Shown here: piece after piece, positions 30,297-40,061 of the stretch
Position numbering within the stretch: the stretch's first letter is position 1
Layout: the number at the start of each line of letters is the position of its first letter
DNA from: an uncultured Lachnospiraceae bacterium
GTDB lineage: Bacteria; Bacillota; Clostridia; Lachnospirales; Lachnospiraceae
NCBI GenBank assembly: GCA_947169385.1
Contig: CAMVPR010000003.1
Coordinates: 1-64,000, forward strand
Length of the DNA stretch: 64,000 nt
Reading direction: 5' to 3'
Translations under genes and position numbers: made by a program
Notes under the pieces: model-generated
Databases searched by the model: none
What the model was told of the DNA's origin: nothing
What the model saw: only the letters and a program-made list of their open reading frames with translations

Positions 30297-31703
30297 TTAT
30301 TCAAAAATTATCTTCATATCTGTATCATCATCCGGAAATGCTCCATCATAATATTCGACACTTTTGGGGATTGATATTTCTTTTATCTGTGTACCGGTTA
30401 TAAAATCAAACCCAAGGCTCTTGACTGATTGTGGAAGTATTAACGAGGTAAGTCCTGTATTCATAAACGCGTTGTCGCCTATCTCTTCTAATCCTTCATT
30501 TAGCTCAACCTCCTTAAGTGTCTTTAGATTAACAAAGGCTGAATTACATATTCTTTTTACATTTTTGCCCATTATAACTTTTTTAGTGGTGATGTTACCT
30601 ACTTTGCCCAGTGGGTTAAATATAGATACTTCTTCAACACAGTCGGGAACTATAGCGACTTCGTCATCAAGATAATAATGAAATGCCAGCTTGCCTTCTT
30701 TAGATATTTTACTATCAATAACTGTGCCATATTCATCCGTTGTCTCATCAAACAAAAGAAATCCGTTGACAAGAATATCATATCCTGCATCGTATAATCC
30801 TTTAATAACAGGCTTTGAATTGAGAGAAGCTTCAGCGAGATTATACACATCTTCTTTGGGAAGAGTTTTTGTTTTGATTATAAATTTTTCGAGCGAATAA
30901 AATGCACCTATATACGGCTCTTCTTCCTTAAAATCAAATCTTTCAACGCTCTCAGGAATAAATACAGAGTTGAGATATAATACAAGCTCATCCTCTGTGC
31001 CGTTATAATATTCATGAGTGAAAGCAGATGCATTGATTGTCTTACATTTGTCACTGATAACAAGGTCGTTTACTCCTCCAAGTACCCTTAGAAGTATAGT
31101 GCCATCCTTGGTGTATATTGCTCCGTTTTCGCTTATATAATCGTCAGAATCCAGTAAGGCAATATTCCGGGCTCTAACAATATTAAGTAAACTAAGTTTT
31201 AGATTAGTGGTGCAATGAATGCATTCCACGTTATCGTATCCTGTAATCACTCCCCATTCATCTTCCTTTTTTCCGTTCCATATAAATATCATCTCGCCAG
31301 GCATACTGACTTTTTTTATTAAATGCGAACCGCCTAGCACTCCGGAACCCATCTTTTTAACGGAGTTAGGAATTGTGATTGTGTCAAATGAGCATCCGTA
31401 AAAGGCAAATGCTCCAATCTCTTTTACGGTATTTGAGATTTTAACTTTATTAAGCTTTTTGCAACCATCAAATGCATAGGGAGGGATTTTGGTAACGCCT
31501 TTCATAATATTTACTTTTTTGATTTTTTTCTTTTGTTTTTTAGACGGAATCATTGAAGATTTCATTGAGCCTTTGCCCGACACTGTAAACGTACCGTTCT
31601 TGAGAGATGTTTTAACAGCTGCAGAAGCATTGACATTGTTAAAACAATATAATGCAGAAAAAGTAAGTATAAGCAATGCGATAATCATCTTATAATTCTT
31701 CAT
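30297..31703 (-). CDS. Secreted BspA-like leucine-rich repeat (LRR_5) protein
   Basis: Signal peptide and LRR_5 repeats (IPPYAFDGCKKLNKVKISNTVKEIGAFAFYGCSFDTITIPNSVKKMG). Confidence 0.85.
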   Translation of the reverse strand: MKNYKMIIALLILTFSALYCFNNVNASAAVKTSLKNGTFTVSGKGSMKSSMIPSKKQKKKIKKVNIMKGVTKIPPYAFDGCKKLNKVKISNTVKEIGAFAFYGCSFDTITIPNSVKKMGSGVLGGSHLIKKVSMPGEMIFIWNGKKEDEWGVITGYDNVECIHCTTNLKLSLLNIVRARNIALLDSDDYISENGAIYTKDGTILLRVLGGVNDLVISDKCKTINASAFTHEYYNGTEDELVLYLNSVFIPESVERFDFKEEEPYIGAFYSLEKFIIKTKTLPKEDVYNLAEASLNSKPVIKGLYDAGYDILVNGFLLFDETTDEYGTVIDSKISKEGKLAFHYYLDDEVAIVPDCVEEVSIFNPLGKVGNITTKKVIMGKNVKRICNSAFVNLKTLKEVELNEGLEEIGDNAFMNTGLTSLILPQSVKSLGFDFITGTQIKEISIPKSVEYYDGAFPDDDTDMKIIFE

Positions 31704-31780
31704 TTATCCGGACCACCTCTAATATGTTTTGGATGTTTTCATTATATCACAGAATTAACATGGGGTAAACGAGCCGTGCT

Positions 31781-31932
31781 TTATCGTTTTATGGTTTCGT
31801 TAATCTTGTCGATGAACATTTGCACAGCAGGAGGAAAAATCTGATACTTCTTCCAGATTAGCTTACCTGTTGTTTTAAACTCGGGTATAAGAGGTCTGAA
31901 GGTTAATGGGCTTTCCCCGGTTGTCCCCTTTG
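31781..31932 (-). pseudogene. Remnant of LysR-family regulator (C-terminus only)
   Basis: Minus-strand translation RGQPGESPLTFRPLIPEFKTTGKLIWKKYQIFPPAVQMFIDKINETIKR* resembles LysR effector-domain C-termini; no N-terminal part present. Confidence 0.65.
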
Positions 31933-31959
31933 TAAAGTTACTAAGGTATCAGATGTTAT

Positions 31960-32286
31960 TTAGGATAGTTCAACCTCTATATCGCTTATGACAGGGATTA
32001 TCTCCCCGTTAACCACTTTTAATTCTCCAAGGTCGTCAAGCACCTCACTTCTGTAAGTAAGCTCCTGAACATCCTGGAATCCTATAAAGCAAGTCATTTC
32101 TATCGCATCTCTGTTGAAGAACAGCATATCACTGTCACCGGCAATCCCTTCAGGATAAATGCAGCCGACATAATCATAGATATCCTCTTTGTTCTCCGGG
32201 ACAACTATTCTTCCGCATATCATAACCATACGCTCGGCATTGACGAGCTTAACTACAGAGCCTATTGGCAGTAAATCCTTGTACAT
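31960..32286 (-). CDS. DUF4176 family protein (T7SS-associated)
   Basis: LLPIGSVVKLVNAERMVMICGRIVVPENKEDIYDYVGCIYPEGI, characteristic of DUF4176. Confidence 0.8.
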   Translation of the reverse strand: MYKDLLPIGSVVKLVNAERMVMICGRIVVPENKEDIYDYVGCIYPEGIAGDSDMLFFNRDAIEMTCFIGFQDVQELTYRSEVLDDLGELKVVNGEIIPVISDIEVELS

Positions 32287-32296
32287 TTATTTATCC

Positions 32297-34324
32297 TCAC
32301 TTTCTTATGGTTTTAGATTCCTTTTTGTTATTGGTTTTATCTGGCTTTTTCTTGTTTTTAGCCTTCTCAAGCTCCTTGGCTTTATGAGAAGAATTAGATA
32401 TCGCTTTTCGTTCCTTATAGCGTTTATATCGTTGATATAATGAACGCCAGTCAACGGATAAATATATACCGCCTCCGAGACCTAACGCTCCTCCGACACC
32501 TATTTTTAATCCGCTGTTGGCGACAAATGTCGCTTCACCCTCAAGACCTGCTGCAATTGCTTTGCCTTGAGCTTCAAATGATATTCTTATGCCGAATACG
32601 CTAAAGCCTGTATACAGACTGCCGTTTAAGACAGCGGCGGTTGCACCGCCCTTCACACTTATGCCAAAACCGTCAGCTTCGACTTTACCTTTATTGTCGG
32701 TAATTGTAACATGACCTAAGCTTACTCCGCCACTCGCTTTAGCGTGAGCAACATGGCCGGATAATTTGACTGCAAGGTTCATATTGGAATCACCGAATAC
32801 AGCCTTGCCAACACCTCTTACGGCATATGCCTCGGCTGCTCCGACCAAAGACACCTTAGTGTCAAGCGGATGCTTTAATGAGAAGCCCAATCCTACGCTT
32901 CCCGCTGTCAGCACACCGCCTACTCCTGCATGCCCGCCGATTTCAACATGTCCGTGCTCGGACTTATATTTGGCAGAATATTTGCCAAGCTTGGCTTTTA
33001 GTAAGCCCGGCATATCGAAGTCGCCGTTTACAAGCTGTGCCTTAACATCCTTTCTTCCGTACCTTGACTGAATATTCAGGAACTTAAATTTGCGGGTCAT
33101 CTTGCCCCTTTTTACGGTTCGACTTATATGTGAAGCCTCGATTCTATGTTCCGGCTGTGTCTTCTTGGTGATGCCAAGCTGTTGAAGCTTTTTTAGTTCA
33201 TAGGCATTCTTTAACAGACCAAACAGCTCCTTGCCCGGTTTTAATTCATCAGGCATATTAGGGTTCTTGATGTTGTCCCTGTGTGATTTAATGTATGACT
33301 TAAGATTGTCCTTTGACATTTGCGTGAGATTCTTTAAATCGTCCATAGACATCTTGGTGAATTCCGGACTCGCACATATACCAATCTGCGCATCCATATG
33401 CCGTCCAATCATCTCAAGCGTTGATACCTTTTCTTCAAGATTTAGAAACTGCTTTTTAGTCAATCCTAGAATAGTTCTAAAGTCCCTGTATATCTCTCTG
33501 TCATTTGCATCGCCGTTCTTTTTCTTAAGCGCCCAATTATATATATCAACGACCTCTTTTATCTTGTAACGATAATCCCTGTAGCATTTAAGAAACTCAT
33601 CGTTGTTGTTGTAAGATAGAAGTGCAATTCTGTGAAGGTCGTTAATTACCATAAACTTTTTCTTTAGAGCGCCTAAGGTGGTTGTTTGACCTCTTGGGTT
33701 ATTTTTTATTGTTTTATGATATTCATTCCTCGCATTTATAGCATTAATCCTGAGCTCTAAGGCATCCATCTTGGATTTATTGGAGGTGGCAAATGTATAC
33801 AGATTGTAAGAAAGCTCATCATAGGATGCATCGGGCTCGCCAAGCTTTTCTTCGATTTTGGCATATTCTGGAGGTAAATTATTAATACTGTCAGGAGCAA
33901 AATCCTGCTCCGTCGCAATCGCCTTGTTGATTTTGAAAAGGCAAAGTAAGCGAAGCTCTTCAGATGCCTTAAGTCTTGTTCTTTTGTCACCGGTTGCAAC
34001 TGCCACACCTTTCCTTGGATTGCCTGTAAGACTGTAGGGAGATTTCTTCATGTTCTCCTTGGCGGATTCGTATAGAGCTGATTTTAGTCTGACACTTTCC
34101 GTAAGAGTGGCTATTCTTTTAAGCTGTTCTTTTGAGAGAGAGTCAAAGTTGTAATATATTGTAAGCAAATCTCTAAGAGCTGTTGCAGCAGCGTAAAGCT
34201 CGGAATTCTCTTTAGAATAGGTTCCGCTTATCATTGCTCCCGCACCGGTATGCAGATTGTTTCTCAGATTGTCGATTGTCTTAATCCACTGATTAATGGT
34301 CTTTTTGGTAATCATGGCATACAC
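32297..34324 (-). CDS. Large T7SS/LXG-like effector candidate with Gly/Ala-rich C-terminus
   Basis: Helical N-terminal half; C-terminal GGHAGVGGVLTAGSVGLGFSL...GVGGALGLGGGIYLSVDW; cotranscribed with DUF4176. Confidence 0.55.
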   Translation of the reverse strand: MYAMITKKTINQWIKTIDNLRNNLHTGAGAMISGTYSKENSELYAAATALRDLLTIYYNFDSLSKEQLKRIATLTESVRLKSALYESAKENMKKSPYSLTGNPRKGVAVATGDKRTRLKASEELRLLCLFKINKAIATEQDFAPDSINNLPPEYAKIEEKLGEPDASYDELSYNLYTFATSNKSKMDALELRINAINARNEYHKTIKNNPRGQTTTLGALKKKFMVINDLHRIALLSYNNNDEFLKCYRDYRYKIKEVVDIYNWALKKKNGDANDREIYRDFRTILGLTKKQFLNLEEKVSTLEMIGRHMDAQIGICASPEFTKMSMDDLKNLTQMSKDNLKSYIKSHRDNIKNPNMPDELKPGKELFGLLKNAYELKKLQQLGITKKTQPEHRIEASHISRTVKRGKMTRKFKFLNIQSRYGRKDVKAQLVNGDFDMPGLLKAKLGKYSAKYKSEHGHVEIGGHAGVGGVLTAGSVGLGFSLKHPLDTKVSLVGAAEAYAVRGVGKAVFGDSNMNLAVKLSGHVAHAKASGGVSLGHVTITDNKGKVEADGFGISVKGGATAAVLNGSLYTGFSVFGIRISFEAQGKAIAAGLEGEATFVANSGLKIGVGGALGLGGGIYLSVDWRSLYQRYKRYKERKAISNSSHKAKELEKAKNKKKPDKTNNKKESKTIRK

Positions 34325-34548
34325 CCCTGTTTATATACTGTTTGTGCACAAGTATACCTTTAATATTATAACAAAAGAGTAACATAAAGGAAATACAATA
34401 TGTTGAAACTATGTGATTTAAGCGGTATACTGAATGAAAGATAATGGATACCGGTATAGTGATTTATAAATAACCGGACTTTTGATAACCGTTCTGTGTA
34501 AAAGCCCACTTATTTAGAAACCGCTGTACTATATAACCGAAAGGACCT

Positions 34549-36906
34549 ATGATGATAAGATATAAACTCATAGTAAAAGGACTCGTTCAGGGAGTCGGAT
34601 TTCGACCTTATGTTGCCGGCCTTGCTAAAAAGCTATCAATTAAAGGTAATGTATACAATGCCGGCGGGATTGTGTACATTAATGGAATATCCGGTGAAGA
34701 TGCAATGAATGACCTGATTTATCGACTTATGCTTCTTGACGGCAATAATGATGAACTTCCTCTTGCTGATGTTACTGATTTTAAGCTCATACTTCCCAAA
34801 GAATATGAAGATAAGGCAAGACAGAATAGTGATTATGTACAGATAGGAGAGGATGATGAATTCTTAAATGAGGCTTCTTGTACCTCTTTTGATATTGTAA
34901 CGAGTAAGGACGATATCAACTTAAAGAGGATTCTTCCTATAGACATAGCGACATGTAAGGAATGTGAAAGGCAGCTTTTTGACCCGGATAACAGAAGATA
35001 CAGATACCCTTTTATAAGCTGTGCAAGCTGCGGCCCCAGATATTCACTGATGTATGATGTACCTTATGACAGAGAGCAGACTTCAATGAATAAGTTTAAT
35101 CTGTGTCCTGAATGTGAAGCGGAATATAAAAGAATCGGAGACGAAAGATGTTATGCTCAGACCATAGCGTGTGACACTTGCGGTCCGAAGCTTACAGGAT
35201 ACGATAAGGACGGTAATACTACATATAAGGAAGAGGCGTTTAAACAAGCAATCACTGTATTAAAGAGCGGAGGTATAGTCGCGATAAAGGAGCCTGCCGG
35301 TTATCATATAGCATTTGACGCAGATAATGTGGTTCATGCAGGCCTGCGCCTCAGAGAATATAAGAACAGGGAGAACAAGCCTTTTGCCGTAATGTATGAA
35401 AGTGTGGATGCAATAAGAAAAGACTGCGTTTTATCTGATAAAGAGGAGGCTTTGCTTACAAATGAAGCAAGACCGATAGTATTGCTTCAAAAAATTGAAG
35501 GTACTTCATTTAAAGATGAAGACGTGATTAAAGGAAGTAACAGAATCGGAGCAATGCTTCCCTCTAACCCTTTGCAGCTCCTTATTATGAGGGAGTTTAA
35601 ACACCTTGTTATGACAAGCGGCAACATAAGCGGGATGCCTGTTGCCGTTGATGATAATGTTATGATATCAGGTCTTAAAGAAGGATATATTGATTATGTG
35701 CTAAGCAACGACAGAGATATATTATATGGACTTGATGACAGTGTAGTTCAGGTTGTGAAGGGACACACGCAGTTTATCAGACGTTCAAGGGGGTATGTAC
35801 CCCTGCCGGTTAAGCTTCATGGAAGGCGGATAGATGAGGTCAGACTTTCCTTGGGAGGAGACATGAAGTCATCATTTGCGTATGGAATAGAGGATATGGT
35901 GTATCCCGGCGGATATTACGGAGATATTAAGGACTATGACAGTGCTCTAAGGCGTGAGAGTGCGATTGTTCACCTTGGGCAAATGCTTGGACTTGGAGAC
36001 GGTTATATAAGAATCGGAGATATGCACCCTGAGTATGAGTCTGCTAAAGGCGCGGATATTAAGGTACAGCACCATTATGCGCATATTCTTTCTGTTATGG
36101 CGGAGCATGGACTTAAAGAAGCTCTTGGAGCTTCATTTGACGGAACAGGATATGGAGATGATGGGAGCGTATGGGGAGGAGAGTTTTTGATATGCGATGA
36201 TGAGGGATATAAGAGGGTTGGAAGGATTGGTAAGGTCAGGCTTATCGGCGGAGATATGTCTGCAAAAGAGTGTGACAAGACTGCCATGTGTTTTGTCAAA
36301 GAATGCGAGAAGAGAGGACTTATAAAGGTTAATCCTTTTGCCGGTGATGACAGGTATAGAACTCTTTGTAAGGCTATTGACGCAGGCTTTAACACTATAG
36401 AGTCAACATCTGCGGGCAGGCTTTTTGATGCGGTTTCTGCAATATTAGATGTATGTCTAATCAACACTTATGAATCCGAAGCACCTGTAATGCTTGAAAT
36501 TAGTGCAGAGGAATATATTAAGGAGCATGAAGAGAAAGAGTGTCCTGATATCAAGTGTGTTATTCGATTTTTTGATAATGGCAGACTTTATGTTGCTGAT
36601 ACTGTAAGACTTTTTGCCGATGTATTAAGGTTAAAGTCTGAGGGATATGAGGCAGGGGCAATAGCGTATTCATTTCACAGGGCATTGGCCGATATGGTTG
36701 TTGATATGTTTAAACTTATATATGACAATCACAGGATATATGGAGTGCCTGTTGCTTTGTCCGGCGGAACAATGAATAACAGATTGCTTTTGTCCATGAT
36801 TATGGACAGGCTGGATGAGAGGGGATATAAGTACTACATCAACGAACAGGTAGAAGCAGGGGATGGGGGGATAACGCTTGGGCAGATGCTGATAACTACC
36901 CAATAG
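34549..36906 (+). CDS. hypF: Carbamoyltransferase HypF
   Basis: Acylphosphatase domain (VKGLVQGVGFRPYVAGLAKKL), paired zinc fingers (CASCGPRYS; CDTCGPKL), YrdC-like and Kae1-like domains (VQHHYAHILSVMAEHG). Confidence 0.97.
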   Translation: MMIRYKLIVKGLVQGVGFRPYVAGLAKKLSIKGNVYNAGGIVYINGISGEDAMNDLIYRLMLLDGNNDELPLADVTDFKLILPKEYEDKARQNSDYVQIGEDDEFLNEASCTSFDIVTSKDDINLKRILPIDIATCKECERQLFDPDNRRYRYPFISCASCGPRYSLMYDVPYDREQTSMNKFNLCPECEAEYKRIGDERCYAQTIACDTCGPKLTGYDKDGNTTYKEEAFKQAITVLKSGGIVAIKEPAGYHIAFDADNVVHAGLRLREYKNRENKPFAVMYESVDAIRKDCVLSDKEEALLTNEARPIVLLQKIEGTSFKDEDVIKGSNRIGAMLPSNPLQLLIMREFKHLVMTSGNISGMPVAVDDNVMISGLKEGYIDYVLSNDRDILYGLDDSVVQVVKGHTQFIRRSRGYVPLPVKLHGRRIDEVRLSLGGDMKSSFAYGIEDMVYPGGYYGDIKDYDSALRRESAIVHLGQMLGLGDGYIRIGDMHPEYESAKGADIKVQHHYAHILSVMAEHGLKEALGASFDGTGYGDDGSVWGGEFLICDDEGYKRVGRIGKVRLIGGDMSAKECDKTAMCFVKECEKRGLIKVNPFAGDDRYRTLCKAIDAGFNTIESTSAGRLFDAVSAILDVCLINTYESEAPVMLEISAEEYIKEHEEKECPDIKCVIRFFDNGRLYVADTVRLFADVLRLKSEGYEAGAIAYSFHRALADMVVDMFKLIYDNHRIYGVPVALSGGTMNNRLLLSMIMDRLDERGYKYYINEQVEAGDGGITLGQMLITTQ

Positions 36907-37025
36907 GGACAGTCCTAATGACATTTTTAATAATGAAGTTCCTTATCTTAATGGCATTGGGACATTACCCATTAGGTAGTTATTAGGTATGAGTTAGGGT
37001 ATGATTACATCTTCGAGGAATGATT

Positions 37026-37583
37026 ATGGACATTGAGATTATAAGATCCAAGAGAAAGAGTATAGCCATCCAACTTAAGGAAGCTGACAAGATTACGGTC
37101 AGGGCTCCGTTAAGGGTTAGTGACAAGGAAATCATGGCGTTTGTTGAGAGTAAGATGGCATGGATAATCAGCAACTCTTTTAAGCTTAAGATGAGGCAGG
37201 AGAAGCTTGATAAGGTCAAGCCGCTTAGTGAGCTTGAACTTGCCGAACTGTATAAAAGTGCCAAAGAAGTAATAGCATCAAGGGTACAATATTATGCTCC
37301 TATAGTTGGTGTGAGTTACGGCAGAATTACAATCAGAAGACAGAAATCAAGGTGGGGAAGCTGCAGCGCCAAAGGCAACCTGAACTTCAATGTAGCTTTG
37401 ATGAGAGCGCCGATAGAGGTGCTTGATTATGTGGTGGTTCACGAGCTTTGTCACAGGCTTGAGATGAATCACTCGGCGAGGTTTTACAGAGAAGTAAGAA
37501 GGGTTATGCCGGACTATGAGCAGGCAGAGAGATGGCTTAAGGTTCACGGCGACGAGATTATGGCGGAGGTTCACGGTAATTAG
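37026..37583 (+). CDS. YgjP-like (DUF45) metallopeptidase
   Basis: VVVHELCHRLEMNHSARFYREVRRVMPDY (HExxH-type). Confidence 0.88.
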   Translation: MDIEIIRSKRKSIAIQLKEADKITVRAPLRVSDKEIMAFVESKMAWIISNSFKLKMRQEKLDKVKPLSELELAELYKSAKEVIASRVQYYAPIVGVSYGRITIRRQKSRWGSCSAKGNLNFNVALMRAPIEVLDYVVVHELCHRLEMNHSARFYREVRRVMPDYEQAERWLKVHGDEIMAEVHGN

Positions 37584-37584
37584 A

Positions 37585-38346
37585 ATGACTACGATTAAGA
37601 AGAAAGCGCACTTAGGTGACAGAAAGCTTATCAATGAGACAATACCCGAAGGAATAACGACAATCGAAGATTGGGCATACGCTCACTGCAAATTGTTGAG
37701 CAAGATATATATTCCGACTTCTGTGAAATCACTGTCTCCCAGAACATTTGACGGATGTGATAACTTGTCGGAAGTCTTTATTTATAAGGAAGAGGATGTT
37801 CTTAACGATAATCCTCATTTGCTCGCATTATCTATTAAGATCTGGGCAAATGATATTAATGAGTTAGTATCAGCTGCCGCAGAACCAACTTGTTTCTACG
37901 CTGAGTACGACGCTAGACTTTTAAAGTATCTTGAAGAGAGTGATGATGTTGGATTCGATCCGTTTTTGGCGGGTGGCGAGGAAGATTATGAAGATGATGA
38001 CAATGACATCAATCTGTTTATCGCCAAACGCCAGGTAGAGAAATGCATCTTGATATATGAGCGCATATTAAGCGAGGATGCGGGTTATAGAATTGATAAG
38101 GATGCCAAAGACAGATATGTTGATTATCTTAAGAATAGAAGGTTAACCCACGCATTTGACGCACTGTTAAAAGACGATATCTACGCTTCACCGTACAGGA
38201 AAGTGTATTTCGCACTTGACCTTATTAATGCCAGAGAGGCGTCTGAATTATTAGAGGTGGCTAAGGATGACAAGGAACTGTCATCGATGCTCATAAATGT
38301 ATCTATCAGTGATTCAAGCGATGCAATAAGTGAATTCAAGCTATAA
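37585..38346 (+). CDS. LRR_5 (BspA-like) short repeat protein
   Basis: IPEGITTIEDWAYAHCKLLSKIYIPTSVKSLSPRTFDGCDNLSEVFIY; start revised to ATG 37585. Confidence 0.65.
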   Translation: MTTIKKKAHLGDRKLINETIPEGITTIEDWAYAHCKLLSKIYIPTSVKSLSPRTFDGCDNLSEVFIYKEEDVLNDNPHLLALSIKIWANDINELVSAAAEPTCFYAEYDARLLKYLEESDDVGFDPFLAGGEEDYEDDDNDINLFIAKRQVEKCILIYERILSEDAGYRIDKDAKDRYVDYLKNRRLTHAFDALLKDDIYASPYRKVYFALDLINAREASELLEVAKDDKELSSMLINVSISDSSDAISEFKL

Positions 38347-38379
38347 AAAAGAGAGGGTCATATGCCCTCTCTTAAGTAT

Positions 38380-39780
38380 TTATTTCCATACATCAGTGTT
38401 GTCAATTCCGATATTGCTCTCTTTAAATACCGGATCTTTGCCTTCTTTCTTCTGTTTTTCGTAATCTTCAAGAGTTTTAAATGCAATCTTCCCGAGCAGG
38501 ACGATTACTATGATATTGATAATTGCCTCAAGTCCCATGGTGATGTCTGCGAGACTCCAGGCAACATCCATACTGTTCTTGGCACCCATAAATACCATAA
38601 AAGCAGCAAGAACCCTAAAAACATTAAGGAAAGTCTTGTTCTTGCTTATGAACATGACATTTGCCTCGGCATAGAAATAATTACCGACAATTGAGGTGAA
38701 TGCAAAAAGGCAAACAGCAACAGTTATTGCGTGAATAGCCCAAGGGCCAAACTGCTCGGCAAGGCTCTGCTGAAGAAGTGGAATTCCGTTAAGTGAGCTG
38801 TCGGTCTTATAAGTTCCTGTAAGCAAGAGGATAAAAACGGTTGCTGTACATATCATGAGTGTATCGATGTATACCGAAACAATCTGCGCAAGTCCTTGCT
38901 TGGCAGGGTGCGAAACATCTGCGGATGCAGAGGCGTTAGGCGCTGAACCCATACCGGCTTCATTTGAAAAGAGTCCACGCTTGATACCGTAAACCATGCA
39001 CGATCCTGTGAAGCCTCCGAATATTGCCTTGAAGTCAAATGCTGACTTGAATATTTCGGCAAATACAGCCGGAATCTCGGTGATATTAAGGATGATAACA
39101 AGGATTCCCATAAGAATGTACATTGCCGACATTATCGGAACCAAGATTGATGAAAGCCAGCCAATCTTCTCTGAACCCGCGAAGAACAGGTAGATTGATG
39201 CGACGAAGAGCAAGCTTCCGATAACTAAAGGAACCGGTGATGAGCTTAGGTTAGGAACGTAGTATTCCATCGTTGATACGATATTGTATGCCTGTAATCC
39301 GTTGAATCCGAATGCGAATGTTGCGATTAATGAAATCGAGAAAATGATTCCTAACCATCTTGCTTTCAGAGCTTTCTCGATGTAGTAAGCAGGACCGCCT
39401 TTGTAGCCGCCTTCAGGGGTGTGCGACTTGTATATCTGCGCCAATGTACTCTCGACAAATGATGATGCTCCGCCTAAGATTGCCATAAGCCACATCCAGA
39501 AAGCAGCGCCGGGACCGCCTGTTACTATGGCGGTTGCCACACCTGCCATGTTGCCTGTTCCTACTCTTGATGCAGTTGCAATCATAAGCGCCTGAAACGA
39601 AGATATTCCGTCGTCTGAAGAACGTTTGGCAAACATGCATTTAAAGCAGTCTTTAATGAGTCTTATCTGTGCGAATCTAGTCTTGATAGTGAAGTAGATA
39701 CCTGCGCCGATAAGAAGATAGATAAGGCACCAGGTATATAGAATGTCGTCGAATTTGGTGAGTATTTCTGCAAATGTCAT
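38380..39780 (-). CDS. Sodium:alanine symporter family protein (AgcS)
   Basis: FQALMIATASRVGTGNMAGVATAIVTGGPGAAFWMW and multi-TM profile. Confidence 0.93.
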   Translation of the reverse strand: MTFAEILTKFDDILYTWCLIYLLIGAGIYFTIKTRFAQIRLIKDCFKCMFAKRSSDDGISSFQALMIATASRVGTGNMAGVATAIVTGGPGAAFWMWLMAILGGASSFVESTLAQIYKSHTPEGGYKGGPAYYIEKALKARWLGIIFSISLIATFAFGFNGLQAYNIVSTMEYYVPNLSSSPVPLVIGSLLFVASIYLFFAGSEKIGWLSSILVPIMSAMYILMGILVIILNITEIPAVFAEIFKSAFDFKAIFGGFTGSCMVYGIKRGLFSNEAGMGSAPNASASADVSHPAKQGLAQIVSVYIDTLMICTATVFILLLTGTYKTDSSLNGIPLLQQSLAEQFGPWAIHAITVAVCLFAFTSIVGNYFYAEANVMFISKNKTFLNVFRVLAAFMVFMGAKNSMDVAWSLADITMGLEAIINIIVIVLLGKIAFKTLEDYEKQKKEGKDPVFKESNIGIDNTDVWK

Positions 39781-39850
39781 AAATTAGCTCCTTTTTTACA
39801 TTTTCTCATAATTATATACTATACCAAGGTGTGATGACAAGGTAAATATG

Positions 39851-39873
39851 GTGGTGTATTTATGACACACCAC
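39851..39873. promoter_or_regulatory. Palindromic operator copy 1
   Basis: GTGGTGT-N9-ACACCAC, one base before hexamer TATGAT (39875-39880). Confidence 0.7.
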
Positions 39874-39935
39874 ATATGATATGATTAATGTATCAACAGA
39901 GAACATGTTTTGTTAACAGGATAGGAGTGATTAAT

Positions 39936-39983
39936 ATGTTCGCCACTACGGGTGATACAATTGAGTTAATCACAATTATATGA
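39936..39983 (+). CDS. Candidate 15-aa micro-ORF MFATTGDTIELITII
   Basis: SD ggataggagtg 5-10 nt upstream of ATG; downstream of operator copy 1; not in ORF track. Confidence 0.4.
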   Translation: MFATTGDTIELITII

Positions 39984-39994
39984 TACTATAACAT

Positions 39995-40024
39995 AAGCGG
40001 TGGCATTATTATGACCCACCGCTT
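39995..40024. promoter_or_regulatory. Palindromic operator copy 2
   Basis: AAGCGGTGG-N12-CCACCGCTT, overlapping TATAAT (40024-40029) just upstream of WYL gene. Confidence 0.75.
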
Positions 40025-40061
40025 ATAATGCAATGTAAAGGTGTTATTATTGGAGGCAAGC

